Assembly (NCBI RefSeq): GCF_014191355.1
Contig: NZ_JACHWM010000002.1
Location: 372,001 to 436,000, forward strand
DNA from: Methylobacterium sp. R2-1
GTDB taxonomy: Bacteria; Pseudomonadota; Alphaproteobacteria; Rhizobiales; Beijerinckiaceae
DNA: 64,000 nucleotides
Direction: 5' to 3'
Made by a program: the position numbers and the translations under genes. The notes under the pieces are model-generated. The model was not told the origin of the DNA, searched no databases, and saw nothing but the letters and a program-made list of their open reading frames with translations. Shown piece by piece: positions 21,779-28,741 of this stretch; position 1 is the first letter of the stretch; each line of letters begins with the position of its first letter.

Positions 21779-22036
21779 TCAGGATTCCTGCGGACTGACG
21801 AAGGTCCGCTCCGTCGCGTCGCCCGCGGCGGCGAGCAGCGCCCGGGCGAAGGCCCGCGCCTCGACGCGGTCGAGGGTGATGACCGCGGTGACGGGGCGGC
21901 CGCCGAGATCGGGCAGGCCCAGCTCCAGGCGCACGCCCTCGCCCTCCGGCGTGGCGGACAGGCTCCATCCGCGCTCGCTGCCCGCACCGCTGCCCATTCC
22001 ACCGCCCATTCCGCTGCCCTTGCCGGGCTCGCTCAT
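21779..22036 (-). CDS. Small hypothetical protein with Gly/Ser-rich N-terminus
   Basis: An 85-residue product: a flexible Gly/Met/Ser N-terminus (about 1-22) followed by a compact alternating strand/helix part containing VRLELGLPDLGGRPVTAVITLD. I do not recognise the family. It ends 26 bases from the convergent lipoprotein gene and there is no other frame of better quality here. Its ATG follows GGAAAGGATCGATCG, a plausible ribosome site. No membrane segment or metal motif is seen. Confidence 0.6.
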   Translation of the reverse strand: MSEPGKGSGMGGGMGSGAGSERGWSLSATPEGEGVRLELGLPDLGGRPVTAVITLDRVEARAFARALLAAAGDATERTFVSPQES

Positions 22037-22261
22037 CGATCGATCCTTTCCGTCCGTGGCGGAGCTGACATGGAGGGTTTTGCTCCCGCAGACCAGGGGC
22101 GCTCCGGTCGGAGCTTTCGTCGGCCTGCGCGCGTGACGAGCGATCGTCCTGCCCGGCGACGATGCCCGGCGAAGACGATTGACGCGGGCGGCCGGGGATG
22201 ATGTCTGCGCGCCGACCGCCCGCCGGGCGCGACGTCACACGATACGCAAGGGATGACCCAC

Positions 22262-22801
22262 ATGTCCGAGATCTGGTTCCGCACCGGCGAGGCGACCGTG
22301 CTCGCGGCCGAAGGGCAGTTCACCGACGCGATGCCGGAGGTGCTGATCGGCTCCACCCGCGGCCCCGTGGGCCATGCCTTCGCCGGCATGCTCGGGCAGG
22401 TCCAGGGCCATACCCGCATGTTCGTGGTGCGCGACCTCAACCAGCTCGTGCGCCCCTCCACGATCATGACCACCAAGGTCACGATCCATACGGCCGAGTA
22501 CGCCGAGCTTCTCGGCGGCGTGGTTCAGGCGGCCACGGGTGATGCGATCGTCGATTGCGTGATCGAGGGCATTCTGCCCAAGGACGGGCTCGACGAGCTG
22601 TGCATGATCATCACGATCTGGCTCGATGAGCGCTGCGCCAAGGACGAGAACCTCGACCGCAAGGATCTCTACCGCACCAACTACGAGGCGACGAAGCTCG
22701 CCATCGCCCGCGCGATGAAGGGCGAGCCGACGATCGACGAGCTGATCGCCAACCGCAAGACGGTCAAGCACTACGCGCTCGAAGACATCATCGAGTACTG
22801 A
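22262..22801 (+). CDS. Formaldehyde-activating enzyme (Fae) paralog
   Basis: A 179-residue Fae-family protein. True Fae condenses formaldehyde with tetrahydromethanopterin; this sequence keeps the core TTKVTIHTAEYAELL, EGILPKDGLDEL and TNYEATKLAIARAMKGEP of the family. The segment that in canonical Fae reads AHIDLIIG, with the proposed catalytic His, is AMPEVLIG here, placing Met 24 where the His should be. It also carries an insertion (CAKDENLDRKDLY) absent from Fae1. I use the ATG at 22262, 9 bases from AAGGG, rather than the one at 22253 which touches that site. It may bind formaldehyde or pterin without the same catalysis. Not linked to other methylotrophy genes in this window. Confidence 0.88.
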   Translation: MSEIWFRTGEATVLAAEGQFTDAMPEVLIGSTRGPVGHAFAGMLGQVQGHTRMFVVRDLNQLVRPSTIMTTKVTIHTAEYAELLGGVVQAATGDAIVDCVIEGILPKDGLDELCMIITIWLDERCAKDENLDRKDLYRTNYEATKLAIARAMKGEPTIDELIANRKTVKHYALEDIIEY

Positions 22802-22816
22802 ATATTCTCGGAGGAT

Positions 22817-22840
22817 GGGGCGCGGCCCAGGCCGCGTCCC
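22817..22840. terminator. Hairpin between convergent fae-like gene and cobO
   Basis: An 11-bp stem with one G-U pair (GGGGCGCGGCC / GGCCGCGTCCC) lies 16 bases after the fae-like stop. The T-run is missing, so it is a weak terminator candidate, possibly working with Rho. Further on, 22895-22935 contains a GGATCGCTTCGGCTTCGCC...GCAATGACGG stretch of the kind seen as intergenic repeat debris; no gene is supported in 22841-23016. Confidence 0.45.
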
Positions 22841-23016
22841 GTTCGAGGAGATGCTGGACCCGGATAATGTGGAAGCTTCATCCGGCTCCGGCTCTGCTTC
22901 TGGATCGCTTCGGCTTCGCCCCGCAATGACGGAGTGGATCTAGCGCCGCCGTCGCGAGCGTCCGCGAAGCGATCCTGCGGCGCGACGCCGACGGGATTGA
23001 CCGAGCGAATGCAAGC

Positions 23017-23619
23017 TCAGAACTCGATCCCCTCCTGCGCCTTCACCCCCGCCGAGAAGTGGTGCTTCACGCTGCCCATCTCGGTGACGAGGTCGGCGGC
23101 CTCGATCAGCGCCGGCTTGGCGTTGCGGCCGGTCACGACGACGTGGAGGTCGGGACGCCGCGCGGCGAGGTCGGCGAGCACCGCGTCGAGATCGAGGTAG
23201 TCGTAGCGCAGGGCAATGTTCAGCTCGTCGAGAACGAGCAGGCGGATGCTGGCGTCCGCCATCAGCGCCCGCGCCGTCTCCCAGGCGTTGCGGCAGGCGG
23301 CGATGTCGCGGGCCTTGTCCTGCGTCTCCCAGGTGAAGCCTTCGCCGAGCGCGTGCCACGCGATCTGGTCGCCGAAGCTTTTGAGCGCGCGCGCCTCGCC
23401 GGTGTCCCAGGCGCCCTTGATGAACTGCACCACGCCGACCCGGTGCCCGCGCCCGAGCATGCGCAGCACCAGGCCGAGCGCGGCCGTCGTCTTGCCCTTG
23501 CCCGGGCCGGTATGGACGATGAGCAGGCCCTTCTCGATTTTTTTCGAGGCGACCTCGGCGTCCTGCACCGCCTTGCGCTTGGCCATCTTTTCGCGGTGAC
23601 GCGCATCGTCTTCGGTCAT
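23017..23619 (-). CDS. cobO: Cob(I)yrinic acid a,c-diamide adenosyltransferase
   Basis: CobO transfers the adenosyl group from ATP to cob(I)yrinic acid diamide, making the upper ligand of adenosylcobalamin. The 200-residue protein has the P-loop HTGPGKGKTTAALG (glycine-rich loop about 38-45) and the BtuR/CobO segments VVQFIKGAWDTGE and LDELNIALRYDYLD. I start at the ATG at 23619, which shares its A with the TGA of cobP (TGATG), in preference to a TTG one codon upstream. Downstream lies the convergent fae-like gene. It belongs to the late steps of B12 synthesis, complementary to the cob operon at 25188-35554. Confidence 0.95.
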   Translation of the reverse strand: MTEDDARHREKMAKRKAVQDAEVASKKIEKGLLIVHTGPGKGKTTAALGLVLRMLGRGHRVGVVQFIKGAWDTGEARALKSFGDQIAWHALGEGFTWETQDKARDIAACRNAWETARALMADASIRLLVLDELNIALRYDYLDLDAVLADLAARRPDLHVVVTGRNAKPALIEAADLVTEMGSVKHHFSAGVKAQEGIEF

Positions 23620-24149
23620 CAAGGATTCTCGCGTGAGGGTTTGACCGTCAGCGGCAGGCCAGCAACCGTGAGCACGACGCGGTCGGCCTCACGCGCGAGC
23701 CGCTGGTGCAGCCGCCCGGCCGCATCGCGGAAGCGGCGGGCCAGCGCGTTGTCCGGCACGATGCCGAGGCCGACCTCGTTGGCGACGAGCACCAGCGGGC
23801 CCGGCGCCGCGGCGCAGGCTCGCGCCAGCGCCTCGGTGGCCGCGTCGAGATCGGCCTCGGCCAGCAGCAGGTTGGTGAGCCAGAGCGTGAGGCAATCGAC
23901 CAGCACCGGCCCCGTCGCGGCGGCCACCGCCTCCGGCAGCGCCGTCGGCACGTCGAGGGTCCGCCAAGACTCCGAGCGCCGCGCCCTGTGCTCGTGGATG
24001 CGGGAGCGCATCTCTTCGTCCCAGGCCTGTGCGGTGGCGATGTAGAGCCAGGGGGCGGGACAGGCCTCGATCAGCCGCTCGGCATAGGCGCTCTTGCCCG
24101 AGCGCGCACCGCCGAGCACCAGGGTCATCCGAGGGGCGGCCTGAAGCAT
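23619..24149 (-). CDS. cobP: Adenosylcobinamide kinase / GTP:adenosylcobinamide-P guanylyltransferase
   Basis: This bifunctional enzyme (CobP, CobU in Salmonella) phosphorylates adenosylcobinamide and then attaches GMP, preparing nucleotide-loop assembly. The 176-residue protein starts with the P-loop VLGGARSGKS (about 11-20), and keeps the family's IATAQAWDEEMRSRIHEHRARR segment containing the guanylylated His, DCLTLWLTNLLL and NEVGLGIVPDNALARRFRD. The ATG at 24149 follows AAAGGGTGCAG, an excellent ribosome site; the longer open frame begins with TTG and lacks one. It is coupled to cobO by a TGATG junction and is divergent from marR. Confidence 0.95.
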   Translation of the reverse strand: MLQAAPRMTLVLGGARSGKSAYAERLIEACPAPWLYIATAQAWDEEMRSRIHEHRARRSESWRTLDVPTALPEAVAAATGPVLVDCLTLWLTNLLLAEADLDAATEALARACAAAPGPLVLVANEVGLGIVPDNALARRFRDAAGRLHQRLAREADRVVLTVAGLPLTVKPSRENP

Positions 24150-24197
24150 CTGCACCCTTTGCCTCACGCGCCGCCAGCGCGTCAAAGCGAGCCTGTT

Positions 24198-24230
24198 GAC
24201 AATATGCTGTCAAATCGGCAGCATATTGTC
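24198..24230 (+). promoter_or_regulatory. Perfect 12-bp inverted repeat, probable MarR operator
   Basis: GACAATATGCTG (24198-24209) and its exact reverse complement (24219-24230) flank 9 bases and end at the base before the marR ATG. The left half overlaps a TTGACA box (24196-24201). A wide palindrome adjacent to a MarR gene is the normal place for its own operator. It lies 48 bases from the cobP start, so it could also affect cobP-cobO. Confidence 0.8.
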
Positions 24231-24722
24231 ATGAAACGGTCGGAACACGAGGCTGCGGACGCTGCGACGGCTCTGGTGCTGGAGATCTTCCGGTCCAGCG
24301 GCTTGCTGCTGGCCGCCGGCGATCGGCTAGTGGGCGATCTCGGCCTCACCAGCGCCCGCTGGCAGGTTCTAGGCGCCGTCGCGCTCGCCGCCCAGCCGCT
24401 GCCGGTCGCCCGCATCGCCCGCGACATGGGCATGACGCGCCAGGGCGTGCAGCGGACGGTCAATGAGTTGGCGAAAGCGGGCCTCGTGAGCTTCGCGGAC
24501 AATCCCCACCACCTGCGCGCCCGCCTCGTTCTCCTCACGCCCGCCGGCCGGGATGCCTACGCGGCGGCGGCGGCGCGGCAGGCGCCCTGGGCGGCCGCAC
24601 TCGCCCGCGATCTCGACCCTGCGGCGCTCGAGGCGGCCCGCGCCCTCGTGCGGACCATCGGCGAGCGGGCCGGCGAACGCCGGAGCGGCGAACAACCGGG
24701 AGACCACGATGCTGATCGGTGA
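24231..24722 (+). CDS. MarR-family transcriptional regulator
   Basis: A 163-residue winged-helix regulator. The fold is visible as LTSARWQVLGAVALAAQPLPVARIARDMGMTRQGVQRTV (helix-turn-helix about 40-78), followed by a wing (LVSFADNPHHLRARLVLLTPAGRD) and a C-terminal dimerisation helix. The ATG lies immediately after a perfect inverted repeat, so autoregulation is likely and the message may be nearly leaderless. Its end overlaps the DUF1772 gene by 14 bases. The inducer is unknown. MarR proteins next to membrane oxygenase-like genes often respond to aromatic or oxidising compounds, which is only a guess here. Confidence 0.9.
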   Translation: MKRSEHEAADAATALVLEIFRSSGLLLAAGDRLVGDLGLTSARWQVLGAVALAAQPLPVARIARDMGMTRQGVQRTVNELAKAGLVSFADNPHHLRARLVLLTPAGRDAYAAAAARQAPWAAALARDLDPAALEAARALVRTIGERAGERRSGEQPGDHDADR

Positions 24723-25131
24723 ACTCGCCCTCGTCGCGGCGGCGGCCTTTGCCGGCGCCGCGCTCTATGTCGGCTTCGTGGAGCATCCGGCCCGGCTCGT
24801 CCTCGACCCGGCTTCCCAATTGCAGCAATGGCGCCCGAGCTATCGCCGCGCGACCCGGATGCAGGGCGGCTTGGCGCTGGCCGCCACCGCCCTCGGTCTG
24901 CTCGCCTGGGCGCGTACCGGCGATCTAAGATGGGGGCTCGGGTCGGCGCTCGCGCTCGCCAACTGGCCCTACACTTTGCTTGCGATCATGCCGACCAACC
25001 GCGCCCTGCTCGCTGCATCGAGTACCGATCCGGTCGTGGCGCCGCTGATGCAACGCTGGATCCGGCTGCACGCGGTCCGCAGCGGGCTCGGTCTGGCGGC
25101 GGTGGCGGCCTTCCTCTGGGCGCTGCGGTGA
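24709..25131 (+). CDS. DUF1772 (anthrone oxygenase-like) membrane protein
   Basis: A 140-residue protein with about four membrane helices (near 3-22, 50-68, 72-92 and 120-138) and the DUF1772 landmarks GFVEHPARL at about 23, RATRMQGGLAL and ANWPYTLLAIMPTNRALLA. Some members cluster with anthrone oxygenases, but bacterial members have no proven reaction. It starts inside the last codons of marR, indicating co-expression and control by the upstream inverted repeat. Confidence 0.82.
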   Translation: MLIGELALVAAAAFAGAALYVGFVEHPARLVLDPASQLQQWRPSYRRATRMQGGLALAATALGLLAWARTGDLRWGLGSALALANWPYTLLAIMPTNRALLAASSTDPVVAPLMQRWIRLHAVRSGLGLAAVAAFLWALR

Positions 25132-25187
25132 TTGCGGCCGGTGCGGGACACGTTGTGCGTCCGTCCGCATCAGGCTATGACCGCTCC

Positions 25188-25362
25188 GTGACGGTGCCCC
25201 GGCGACGGGGTGAAAAGGGAATGCGGTGAGAGGTTTTTTGAAAGCCTCGATTCCGCGGCTGCCCCCGCAACTGTAAGCGGTGAGTTCCTGCCACGAGCCA
25301 CCGGGTGATCCGGGAAGGCGGCAGGCACGATACCAGCCGCGAGCCAGGAGACCTGCCGTCCG
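25188..25362 (+). ncRNA. Cobalamin (B12) riboswitch
   Basis: The aptamer is complete: the GGTGCCCC...GGGGTGAAAAGGGAA stretch (P2 and the L4-type core), ATGCGGTGAGAGG, the GCTGCCCCCGCAACTGTAAGCGG core, and the B12 box GCCAGGAGACCTGCC (25343-25357). P1 can close with GACGG (25190-25194) and CCGTC (25356-25360). Downstream, CCGGCG and CGCCGCCGG near the cbtB start could form an expression hairpin. Binding of adenosylcobalamin should reduce expression of the cbtB-to-cobJ operon. Confidence 0.96.
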
Positions 25363-25416
25363 GCGATTTTTATGTCCTCGAACGCCGCCGGTGGGGCGGC
25401 CGGAGCCCGTGACCCG

Positions 25417-25596
25417 ATGACGACTGCGACCCTTCAGACCCAGGCCACCACCCGTTCGGCCGACGGCGCCCGCGCCCTGCTCGTCGCCGCCTTCCTCGGC
25501 CTTGGTCTCGTCTTCGTGGCGGGCTTCGCTCCGGCCACCGTGCTGCACAACGCGGCGCACGATTTCCGCCACGCGCAGAACTTCCCCTGCCACTGA
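25417..25596 (+). CDS. cbtB: CbtB, small subunit of a B12-regulated cobalt transporter
   Basis: A 59-residue protein with one membrane helix (ALLVAAFLGLGLVFVAGF, about 20-37) and the His-rich C-terminus HNAAHDFRHAQNFPCH that is the mark of CbtB. CbtA and CbtB form a predicted cobalt transporter in organisms lacking CbiMNQO. I choose the ATG at 25417, which begins at the family's usual start and follows GGAG; an ATG at 25372 is in frame but has no ribosome site and lies at the edge of the riboswitch. Its position directly behind the aptamer supports cobalt import controlled by B12. Confidence 0.9.
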   Translation: MTTATLQTQATTRSADGARALLVAAFLGLGLVFVAGFAPATVLHNAAHDFRHAQNFPCH

Positions 25597-25619
25597 TCCG
25601 CGCGGCTTCTAGCGGTTCC

Positions 25620-26396
25620 ATGATCGCCCGGTTGCTGTCGGCGGCGCTCGTCGCCGGCTTCCTCGCGTCCGTCGTCGCGACGGGCCTTCAGCTCGCGCTG
25701 ACCTCCCCGCTGATTCTCCAGGCGGAGACCTACGAGGGCGAGGGCGCGCATGCCGCCCTCGCACCTTTCCTTGATGCTGCCCCCGATGCCCCGTTCGCCG
25801 CCCTGATCGTCCCGGCCCACGCGCATGCGCACGGCGAGGGGGGGCACGACCACGGCAAGGCGGAGGAATGGCAGCCCGCGCCGGGCCTGCAGCGCATGGC
25901 CTTCACCGGCCTTGCCACCCTGGTCGGCGGCGTCGGCTACGCGCTGCTGCTCGCGGCGGTGATGCTGGCCCTGCGCCGCGAGCCGACGCCGCAGAGCGGG
26001 CTCGTCGTCGGCATCGCCGGCTTCCTCGCGGTGGCGCTCGCCCCCGCCATCGGCCTGCCGCCGGAACTGCCCGGCATGGGCGCCGCGCCGCTCGTGCTGC
26101 GCCAGTCCTGGTGGCTGATGACGGTGATCGCCACCGGGCTCGGCCTCTACCTGATCGCCGTGCGACGGGTGCCGCTGACGATCCTGGGGGGGCTCGTCCT
26201 GATCGTCGCGCCGCATCTTGCCGGGGCGCCGCAATCGGTCGACACCGTCTCCTCGCAGGTGCCCCCGGCCGCGGCCGCGCAGTTCGCCGCGCGCTCGCTC
26301 GCCATCGGCTTCGTGTTCTGGGCGGTGATCGGGCTGGCCTATGGCTGGGCCTGGGGGCTGTTCGGCCGCGAGGCGGGCACCCGTGCCAATGCCTGA
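25620..26396 (+). CDS. cbtA: CbtA, cobalt transporter membrane subunit
   Basis: A 258-residue membrane protein with five or so predicted helices and a His-rich loop AHAHAHGEGGHDHG (about 65-78) that probably captures cobalt on the outside. Family landmarks include the opening ARLLSAALVAGFLASVVAT, PLILQAETYE and the SWWLMTVIATGLGLYLIA helix. It follows cbtB by 23 bases under the same riboswitch. The mechanism of CbtAB transport is unproven, so transport of cobalt rests on the family's association with B12 riboswitches and cob genes. Confidence 0.92.
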   Translation: MIARLLSAALVAGFLASVVATGLQLALTSPLILQAETYEGEGAHAALAPFLDAAPDAPFAALIVPAHAHAHGEGGHDHGKAEEWQPAPGLQRMAFTGLATLVGGVGYALLLAAVMLALRREPTPQSGLVVGIAGFLAVALAPAIGLPPELPGMGAAPLVLRQSWWLMTVIATGLGLYLIAVRRVPLTILGGLVLIVAPHLAGAPQSVDTVSSQVPPAAAAQFAARSLAIGFVFWAVIGLAYGWAWGLFGREAGTRANA

Positions 26397-26793
26397 TCCC
26401 GACACCGCGATCCTGTCGGTCTGTACCACCTGCCGCGCGGCAGGCGATGCCTCCGAGCCGCGCGCCGGGGCCAAGCTCCTCGCCGCGCTGCATGCGGAAG
26501 CCGGGCGCGCGCCGGTGCCGGGCCTGACGATCGAGGGCGCCGAGTGCCTCTCGGTCTGCAAGCGGCCCTGCACCGTCGCAGTCGCCTCACCGAACCGCTG
26601 GACCTACGTCTACGGCGACTTCGACGCTCTGGAAGACGCCGAGACCTCCGCCCGCACCCTCCTGGCGGGCCTGCGCCGCTACCTCGAGACCCCCGACGGC
26701 GTCGTGCCCTGGCGCGAGCGGCCCGAGGCATTTCGCAAGGGCGTCGTCGCCCGCATCCCGCCGCTCAAGGCGGCCCCGAACCGGACGCCTTAG
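26389..26793 (+). CDS. DUF1636 ferredoxin-like protein
   Basis: A 134-residue protein of the DUF1636 family, which resembles thioredoxin-like [2Fe-2S] ferredoxins. Possible ligands are C12 and C15 (VCTTC) and C53, C57 and C61 (CLSVCKRPC); the DFDALEDAE and VPWRERPEAFRKGVVARIPP segments are family landmarks. The ATG at 26389 overlaps the end of cbtA by 8 bases. Its steady place between cobalt transporter and CobW genes suggests a redox or metal-handling role in cobalamin synthesis, for example electron supply to cobalt reduction or to CobG; this is not established. Confidence 0.87.
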   Translation: MPDPDTAILSVCTTCRAAGDASEPRAGAKLLAALHAEAGRAPVPGLTIEGAECLSVCKRPCTVAVASPNRWTYVYGDFDALEDAETSARTLLAGLRRYLETPDGVVPWRERPEAFRKGVVARIPPLKAAPNRTP

Positions 26794-26797
26794 AGCC

Positions 26798-27832
26798 ATG
26801 AGCCTCATCGAAAAAATTCCCTGCACCATCGTCACCGGCTTCCTCGGAGCCGGCAAGACGACGCTTGTGCGCCACACCGTCGAGAAGGCCCGCGGGCGTC
26901 GGCTCGCCATCATCGTCAACGAATTCGGTGATCTCGGCTTCGACGGCTCGTTCCTCGCCGCCTGCGGCATCGAGGGGTGCGACGAGGATTCGGTGGTGGA
27001 ACTGCCGAACGGCTGCATCTGCTGCACGGTCGCCGACGACTTCGTGCCGGCGCTGACCAAGCTTCTCGACCGACCCGAGCCGCCGGAACACATCCTGATC
27101 GAGACCTCCGGCCTCGCCCTGCCCAAGCCCCTGGTCCAGGCTTTCCAGTGGCCGGCGATCCGCTCTCGGGTCACCGTGGACGGCGTGGTCGCGGTGGTGG
27201 ACGGCCCGGCGGTCGCCGCCGGAATGTTCGCCGAGGACCCGGATGCGCTCGCCAACCAGCGCGCCGCGGACCAATCGGTCGATCACGACAATCCGCTGGA
27301 GGAGGTGTTCGAGGACCAGATCCTCTGCGCCGACCTCGTGGTGCTCAACAAATCCGACCTGCTCGACGAGGCGGGCCGAGACAAGGTCCGCGCCGAGATC
27401 GAGGCGCACCTGCCGCGCGCGGTCGAGATCGTCGCGACCGAGCACGGCCGCCTCGACCCGCTTGTGCTGCTCGGCATCGCGGCGGCGGCCGAGGACGATC
27501 TCGACGCCCGCCCCTCGCATCACGGTGAGGGCGAGGATCACGACCATGACGACTTCGAATCGGTCGCGATCCCGGTCGGCGTCGCCGGCAGTCCGGAAGA
27601 CCTTGCCGCCCGCGTGGAGCGGGCTGCCGAGACCGAGGGCGTGCTGCGCATCAAGGGCTTTGCCGAGGTGAAGGGCAAGCCGATGCGCCTCGTGGTGCAG
27701 GGCGTGGGCCGGCGCGTCGCCTCCCACTACGACCGCCCGTGGAAGGGCTCGGAGTCCCGCGAGGGGCGCCTCGTCGTCATCGGCCTCAAGGGGTTCGATC
27801 AGGACGCGGTCGCCGCCGCTCTGCGCGGATGA
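26798..27832 (+). CDS. cobW: CobW, G3E-family metallochaperone GTPase
   Basis: CobW is a GTPase proposed to deliver cobalt to the CobNST chelatase. The 344-residue protein has the P-loop GFLGAGKT (14-21), the metal-binding CICC motif at residues 73-76 in NGCICCT, the guanine-specificity NKSD motif, a His/Asp-rich metal loop (HHGEGEDHDHDD near 240) and a C-terminal CobW_C domain. It begins 4 bases after the DUF1636 stop, and its own stop overlaps the DUF4349 start. Context next to cobN makes the cobalt-specific branch of the G3E family the clear choice over zinc or nickel relatives. Confidence 0.95.
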   Translation: MSLIEKIPCTIVTGFLGAGKTTLVRHTVEKARGRRLAIIVNEFGDLGFDGSFLAACGIEGCDEDSVVELPNGCICCTVADDFVPALTKLLDRPEPPEHILIETSGLALPKPLVQAFQWPAIRSRVTVDGVVAVVDGPAVAAGMFAEDPDALANQRAADQSVDHDNPLEEVFEDQILCADLVVLNKSDLLDEAGRDKVRAEIEAHLPRAVEIVATEHGRLDPLVLLGIAAAAEDDLDARPSHHGEGEDHDHDDFESVAIPVGVAGSPEDLAARVERAAETEGVLRIKGFAEVKGKPMRLVVQGVGRRVASHYDRPWKGSESREGRLVVIGLKGFDQDAVAAALRG

Positions 27833-28728
27833 GCCGAGGCGAGGCCGGAGGGTGGCTGCCGCGCGGGCTTCTGCTCGCGGCCATTCCCGTGCTCGCCCTC
27901 CTCGCCGGCTGTTCCGACACCCGGCGCGAGCTGCGGCAGGACGGAGAGGCGGCCGAGGCGGCAGCCCCCGCGCCGTTCGTGTCCGCGGCGCGTCAGGGAG
28001 GCGCGGCCAAGCTCGCCTATCGGCACGACCTTACCATCGGGCTCGCGCCCGACCGGGTTGCGCCGCACTTCACCGCCGTGCGCGACCGCTGCCTCAACGA
28101 GTCCGCGGGCTGCACGCTGCTCAACGCCTCGATCCGGGACGGCGGCGGCACGCGCCAGCCACAGGCGCGGATCGAGGTGCGGCTTCCGCACGCGTCGGTC
28201 GCCGGCTACGTCGCCTTCGTCACCGCGCCCCTGCCGGGCGAGGCGGCGGAGGACGTCGCGCTGATCGAGCAGGCGACCCGTGCCGAGGATCTCACCGCCG
28301 CCATCGCTGATACCGGCCGGCGTCTCGCACAGCTCAACGACTATCGCACCCGCCTGACCGCGCTCGCCGAGAAGCCGGACAACCGCGCCGAGGATCTGAT
28401 CAAGATCGCGGGCGAGTTGGCCCAGGTCCAGAACCAGATCGAGGAGGCGGAAGGGGCGCGCCGCACCCTCGGCGAGCGGGTCGACACCGAGGTCGTCACC
28501 GTGGCCTTCCGCACCAGCCGGGCGCGGGCGGGTGCCTTCGCTCCGGTGCAGGAGGTGTGGTCCCGCAGCGGACCGATCCTCGGCGAGAGCGCGGCCTCCG
28601 CGCTGCGGTTCACTGTCGCGAGCCTGCCCTGGCTGCCGATCGTTCTTTTGGCCCTCTTGCTCCTGCGGCTGGTCTGGCGCATCCGGCGCAAGCGGGCGCA
28701 GCCGGCCCGCGTCCGCCTGGAGTCGTGA
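27829..28728 (+). CDS. DUF4349 membrane-anchored lipoprotein
   Basis: A 299-residue protein with a lipoprotein signal peptide (LLAGC, lipid-anchored Cys 28), an extracytoplasmic DUF4349 domain with a coiled-coil stretch (about 165-225, QLNDYRTRLTALAEKPDN and following), and a C-terminal helix (about 265-285) with a basic cytoplasmic tail. The ATG overlaps the cobW stop as ATGA, so it is translated with the cobalamin genes. DUF4349 proteins are usually not linked to B12, so its insertion here is odd. A scaffold or signalling role at the membrane is a guess. Confidence 0.85.
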   Translation: MSRGEAGGWLPRGLLLAAIPVLALLAGCSDTRRELRQDGEAAEAAAPAPFVSAARQGGAAKLAYRHDLTIGLAPDRVAPHFTAVRDRCLNESAGCTLLNASIRDGGGTRQPQARIEVRLPHASVAGYVAFVTAPLPGEAAEDVALIEQATRAEDLTAAIADTGRRLAQLNDYRTRLTALAEKPDNRAEDLIKIAGELAQVQNQIEEAEGARRTLGERVDTEVVTVAFRTSRARAGAFAPVQEVWSRSGPILGESAASALRFTVASLPWLPIVLLALLLLRLVWRIRRKRAQPARVRLES

Positions 28729-28741
28729 GGGCGCCCGCGCG

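Noticed and set aside
23706..24230. Plus-strand coding upstream of the marR ATG, giving a 338-residue fusion
   Set aside because: This part is antisense to cobP and would bury the perfect inverted repeat inside a gene; the MarR domain begins just after 24231.
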